Part shown: positions 31,691 through 34,079 of the stretch, piece by piece
How positions within the stretch are numbered: the first letter of the stretch is position 1
Layout of the letters: every line of letters begins with the position of its first letter
Assembly (NCBI GenBank): GCA_964608495.1
Contig: CAZSOQ010000022.1
Location: 1 to 34,079 of the forward strand
Reading direction: 5' to 3'
Length of the DNA stretch: 34,079 nucleotides
Source of the DNA: JAKORR01 sp964608495
Lineage (GTDB): Bacteria; Armatimonadota; Zipacnadia; Zipacnadales; FEN-943
Translations under genes and position numbers: made by a program
Notes under the pieces: generated by a model
Told to the model about the DNA's origin: nothing
Database searches by the model: none
What the model saw: only the letters and a program-made list of their open reading frames with translations

Positions 31691-32533
31691 CTAGAGGATC
31701 TCGTCCGCCGTGATATCCCACTCGGCGAAGTCCGGGTCCACCATCCGCTTGTGCTCGTCCAGCCCGTCCATCTCCTCGACGTCCGCGGCCTCCATCTCCC
31801 ATCCCAGCGCCCCCAGGTTGTCGCGCAGGTGCGGCTCCGAGCTGGCCTTGGGTATCACCACGCAGCCCCTCTGCAGTAGCCAGCGCAGCGACGCCTGGGC
31901 CGCTGTCTTGCCGTACCTGCCGGCGATCGCGGTGACCACGGGGTGGCGCAGGATCTCCCCGCGGCACAGAGGCGAGTAGGCCTCCAGGACGATGTCGTGG
32001 GCGAGGCAGAACTCGAGCAGCTCGCGCTGGTACAGCAGCGGGTGGAACTCGACCTGGTTGACCGTGATCGGAATCTCACTGACCTCCATGGCCTTCTCCA
32101 GGTGCCTGATCGAGCAGTTGCTCACCCCGATGCTGCGGACCTTGCCCTCGTCCACGAGCTGCTTCATGGCCGCGAGGCTGTCGGCCATCGGCACCTTCTT
32201 GTTGGGCCAGTGGATGAGCAGCAGGTCCAGGTAGTCCATCTCTAGCTGCTCGAGCGACAGGTTGCCGATGTGGAGCAGCTTCTCCGGCTCGAGGTGGATG
32301 GGCGGCACCTTGGTGGTGACGAAGAGCCGCGATCGGTCGTGCTCCACCTGGGCCAGCCCCTGCGCGATCTGCTGGTGGTTGCCGTACCAGAAGGCGCTGT
32401 CAATGTGGTCGTAGCCGAGCCTCAGGGCGATCGGCACCGCGCGCACGCAGGCGTCGCCCGTCAGCTCCCAGGTCCCCAGGCCGAGGACCGGGATGTCGTA
32501 GCCGCTACTGAGCTTCACGGTCGGGATAGCCAT
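31691..32533 (-). CDS. Aldo/keto reductase
   Basis: A 280-residue protein. ATG 32533 is chosen because AGAGG (32546-32542 on the minus strand) is 8 nt upstream; in-frame GTG 32542 and ATG 32539 lie in or too near that site. It has the full AKR catalytic tetrad: Asp45 and Tyr50 (IDSAFWYGN), Lys75 (VTTKVPP) and His108 (LLIHWP). The C-terminal NADPH-binding segment is present (VVIPKASSEPHLRDN). It is similar to 2,5-diketo-gluconate/aldose-type reductases and reduces aldehydes or ketones, often sugars, in the cytoplasm. It lies 91 bp downstream of the ceramidase-domain gene on the same strand, possibly co-transcribed, and converges on the deacetylase gene across a strong terminator-like hairpin. 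Confidence 0.95.
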   Translation of the reverse strand: MAIPTVKLSSGYDIPVLGLGTWELTGDACVRAVPIALRLGYDHIDSAFWYGNHQQIAQGLAQVEHDRSRLFVTTKVPPIHLEPEKLLHIGNLSLEQLEMDYLDLLLIHWPNKKVPMADSLAAMKQLVDEGKVRSIGVSNCSIRHLEKAMEVSEIPITVNQVEFHPLLYQRELLEFCLAHDIVLEAYSPLCRGEILRHPVVTAIAGRYGKTAAQASLRWLLQRGCVVIPKASSEPHLRDNLGALGWEMEAADVEEMDGLDEHKRMVDPDFAEWDITADEIL

Positions 32534-32541
32534 GTTCATCA

Positions 32542-32546
32542 CCTCT
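32542..32546 (-). promoter_or_regulatory. Ribosome binding site deciding the aldo/keto reductase start
   Basis: AGAGG on the minus strand lies 8 nt before ATG 32533 and overlaps the in-frame GTG at 32542, which excludes that longer start. Confidence 0.6.
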
Positions 32547-32624
32547 TGCGGGGGAACGGGAATTCGACGTCAGGGCGCGGACACCTTCCGCGCCAGGCGG
32601 CCGGGCCCGGCGGCAACGCCCCGG

Positions 32625-33932
32625 TCACCGGTCGGCAAGCTCACGAAGCAGCCCCATCGCGGTCTCGGTCCACTGGCCCTCGGTGCCGGGCGCGGCCATC
32701 GAGTTGGTGCCCAGCTCCGTCTCATAGCTGCCCTCCTGCAGGGCCTTGTCCGTCGGGATGTAGCCCACCCAGTCGTTGGCGAGCTCGACGACCATCGTCC
32801 GCGCGAAGGGCGACTGGCGCTTGATGGCCAGCCCGATCTCGACGAACACCTCGCCCGGCAGGCCCACGATCGCCAGATCGCCGATGCGCAGCGCCTGGAC
32901 CTGGACGGGCCATTCCAGCGGCTTGGCGTCCACTCGCGAGCGCTCCAGGGCGTACATCCACTCGGCGTTCCCCGGCTGCGCCGGCCCGGCCAGCAGCTCC
33001 TCCATCCGCGCGCGCTGCTCGTCGCTCAGCTCCCGCCGCCGGAAGCTAGGGTAGGCACTGGCGACGCCAAGCGTCACATCCCCCGACCAGCCGCGGATCT
33101 GGTTCCAGGCCCGGTAGGCCTCCGCGGCGATCACGTTACCCACTCGCCGCGCTTGGTGGAAGGGGTCGGGGTACTCGGGCGCCGCGCGGGTGAAGTCGCA
33201 GTTGTTGATGTCGCCGCAGCACCCGTTGGCAAGCACGGCCAGGAAGTCCCGGCCCCACATCCGCGGCAGGGCCCGACAGGCGTGCCCGAAGTAGTCCGCG
33301 CTGATGCTGTTCGAGTAGGGGCCGCCCACGTAGTGCAGCGAGTAGTTCATGATGGCGGCGGCCGGCGCGCCGTCCGGCGTCATGGCCGCCAGCAGACCCA
33401 CCTCGGGGTCCGTCGGGCCCGCGGGCCGGACCGCCTCGGGGTTGAGGTAGCCCGGGTTCATTCGCACTGTGCCGTCCCTCATGTGCCACCGGCGGTTGTG
33501 GCACTCGCCCGGCTCCGACCCCGAGTTGTGGCCCACCACGACGGGCTGGAGGTTCAGTTGAGCCAGGCGGACCGCGTCGGCGATCTTGTCCGTCATCCAG
33601 TCCATGTAGCCCTCGTCCACCTCCGTGTTGAAGACGGTGATCGTGGCCGGGCCATAGTGCGTGTGCGTGGCGCTGATCATCATGCTCTCGGCCGGGATCC
33701 CCGTGAGCTCGGCCGCCCGCGCCTTGGCGCGCCGCGTGTGCTCCTCCCACAGGCAGATCACGTCGCAGACGACGAAGGCCGCCGTCTGGTCGCCTGCCTC
33801 GAAGACGATGGCCTTGGCCTGGATGGGGTCGGCGGTGGTCTCCGCGATGCGGTCGCTGAAGTAGCCGGGGATGCTGACGCCGAGCTGCGGCGTGATATCG
33901 CTTACGGCGGTGCCTAGACGAAGGCTGGGCAT
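32625..33932 (-). CDS. Neutral/alkaline ceramidase N-terminal domain protein, nucleophile replaced
   Basis: A 435-residue protein with ATG 33932, 9 nt after AGGAGG on the minus strand. It shows the family pattern: GTAVSDITPQLG at the N-terminus, ATHTHYGP with the Zn-binding candidate His90/His92, MNYSLHYVGG with a later His, NGCCGDINN, and LPGEVFVEIG near the C-terminus. In true ceramidases the GDVSPN motif supplies the nucleophilic Ser; here the position is Asn243 (GDIN). Amide hydrolysis of ceramide by the known mechanism is therefore unlikely. Similar proteins are widespread in soil and marine bacteria with glycan clusters and have no assigned role. No signal peptide is present, and the length is shorter than the roughly 650 of full ceramidases. 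Confidence 0.82.
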   Translation of the reverse strand: MPSLRLGTAVSDITPQLGVSIPGYFSDRIAETTADPIQAKAIVFEAGDQTAAFVVCDVICLWEEHTRRAKARAAELTGIPAESMMISATHTHYGPATITVFNTEVDEGYMDWMTDKIADAVRLAQLNLQPVVVGHNSGSEPGECHNRRWHMRDGTVRMNPGYLNPEAVRPAGPTDPEVGLLAAMTPDGAPAAAIMNYSLHYVGGPYSNSISADYFGHACRALPRMWGRDFLAVLANGCCGDINNCDFTRAAPEYPDPFHQARRVGNVIAAEAYRAWNQIRGWSGDVTLGVASAYPSFRRRELSDEQRARMEELLAGPAQPGNAEWMYALERSRVDAKPLEWPVQVQALRIGDLAIVGLPGEVFVEIGLAIKRQSPFARTMVVELANDWVGYIPTDKALQEGSYETELGTNSMAAPGTEGQWTETAMGLLRELADR

Positions 33933-34079
33933 GGGCTTGGTCCTCCTGGGCTGCGTGTCCTGGCCTGGGGTTCGGCGTTCGCTGCGGCGCTCCTCCGCAG
34001 GACACCAGCCCGGGCGCGGGAAGTAGCCCGAGGCTGCGCAGAAAGCGCCGGAGAAGCAGCACTGCGCAGCGTAGTAGTG
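33933..34079. other. Leader/upstream region of the ceramidase-domain gene with two CTGCGCAG palindromes
   Basis: Apart from the ribosome binding site (33942-33947) the only structure is CTGCGCAG at 34034-34041 and 34062-34069, 28 bp apart. These could pair as a hairpin or act as a dimer-binding site. No start codon for a further gene is evident before the window ends. Confidence 0.35.

Noticed and set aside
33136..34062. A 308-codon minus-strand frame overlapping the ceramidase-domain gene
   Set aside because: Shadow frame; the overlapping frame has ceramidase-domain motifs and an AGGAGG site.

Overview
This is a roughly 34 kb stretch of very GC-rich bacterial DNA holding 21 protein-coding genes, one of them cut by the left edge. 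I see no tRNA, rRNA, CRISPR array, transposase, integrase or plasmid/phage gene. The mix is one I associate with uncultivated Armatimonadota, Planctomycetota, Hydrogenedentota or Latescibacterota genomes: several sialidase-like propellers, LamG-like and beta-helix secreted proteins, GH57- and GH117-like enzymes, Gfo/Idh/MocA and FAD oxidoreductases, and a ceramidase-domain protein. The phylum is an inference and cannot be fixed without a marker gene.

Layout, left to right. Positions 1-9476: a truncated (alpha/alpha)6-barrel glycosidase, a secreted Asp-box sialidase on the minus strand, an arylsulfotransferase-like propeller, a secreted protein of unknown function, an SGNH hydrolase, and a LamG+FN3+sialidase fusion. 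Positions 9567-15371: a GH57-like enzyme, a large secreted GH29/GH42-like enzyme with a Cys4 metal site, and an FAD oxidoreductase. Positions 15478-24582: a glycyl-radical enzyme (minus), a second sialidase-like protein, a GH117/GH43-like enzyme, a Gfo/Idh/MocA oxidoreductase, a secreted pectate-lyase-like beta-helix protein (minus) and an aldehyde dehydrogenase. Positions 24605-29479: two paralogous large TIM-barrel glycosidase-like genes read away from each other. Positions 29519-33932: a creatinase-like M24 protein closely followed by a NodB deacetylase, then an aldo/keto reductase and a ceramidase-domain protein on the minus strand.

How it may work together (inference): extracellular enzymes trim a complex, possibly acidic, acetylated or sulfated glycan, and cytoplasmic glycosidases and oxidoreductases process the released sugars. 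A glycyl-radical dehydratase and an aldehyde dehydrogenase could handle a diol-to-aldehyde-to-acid step. The window has no transporter, no transcription factor, no sulfatase and no radical-SAM activase, so any such system is incomplete here. Most genes carry their own ribosome binding site and leader, so they look individually transcribed. The M24/deacetylase pair is the clearest operon. No gene-free gap exceeds 300 bases; the longest are 4018-4296, 6402-6666 and 20032-20289.

The most unusual signals are: (1) a GCCTSAGGC palindrome repeated 42 bp apart, one copy inside the spacer of a plausible promoter for the glycyl-radical enzyme; (2) a C-x2-H...C-x2-C metal-knuckle-like insertion kept in both divergent glycosidase paralogs; (3) several hydrolase-family members with replaced catalytic or metal-binding residues (M24, SGNH, ceramidase-like).
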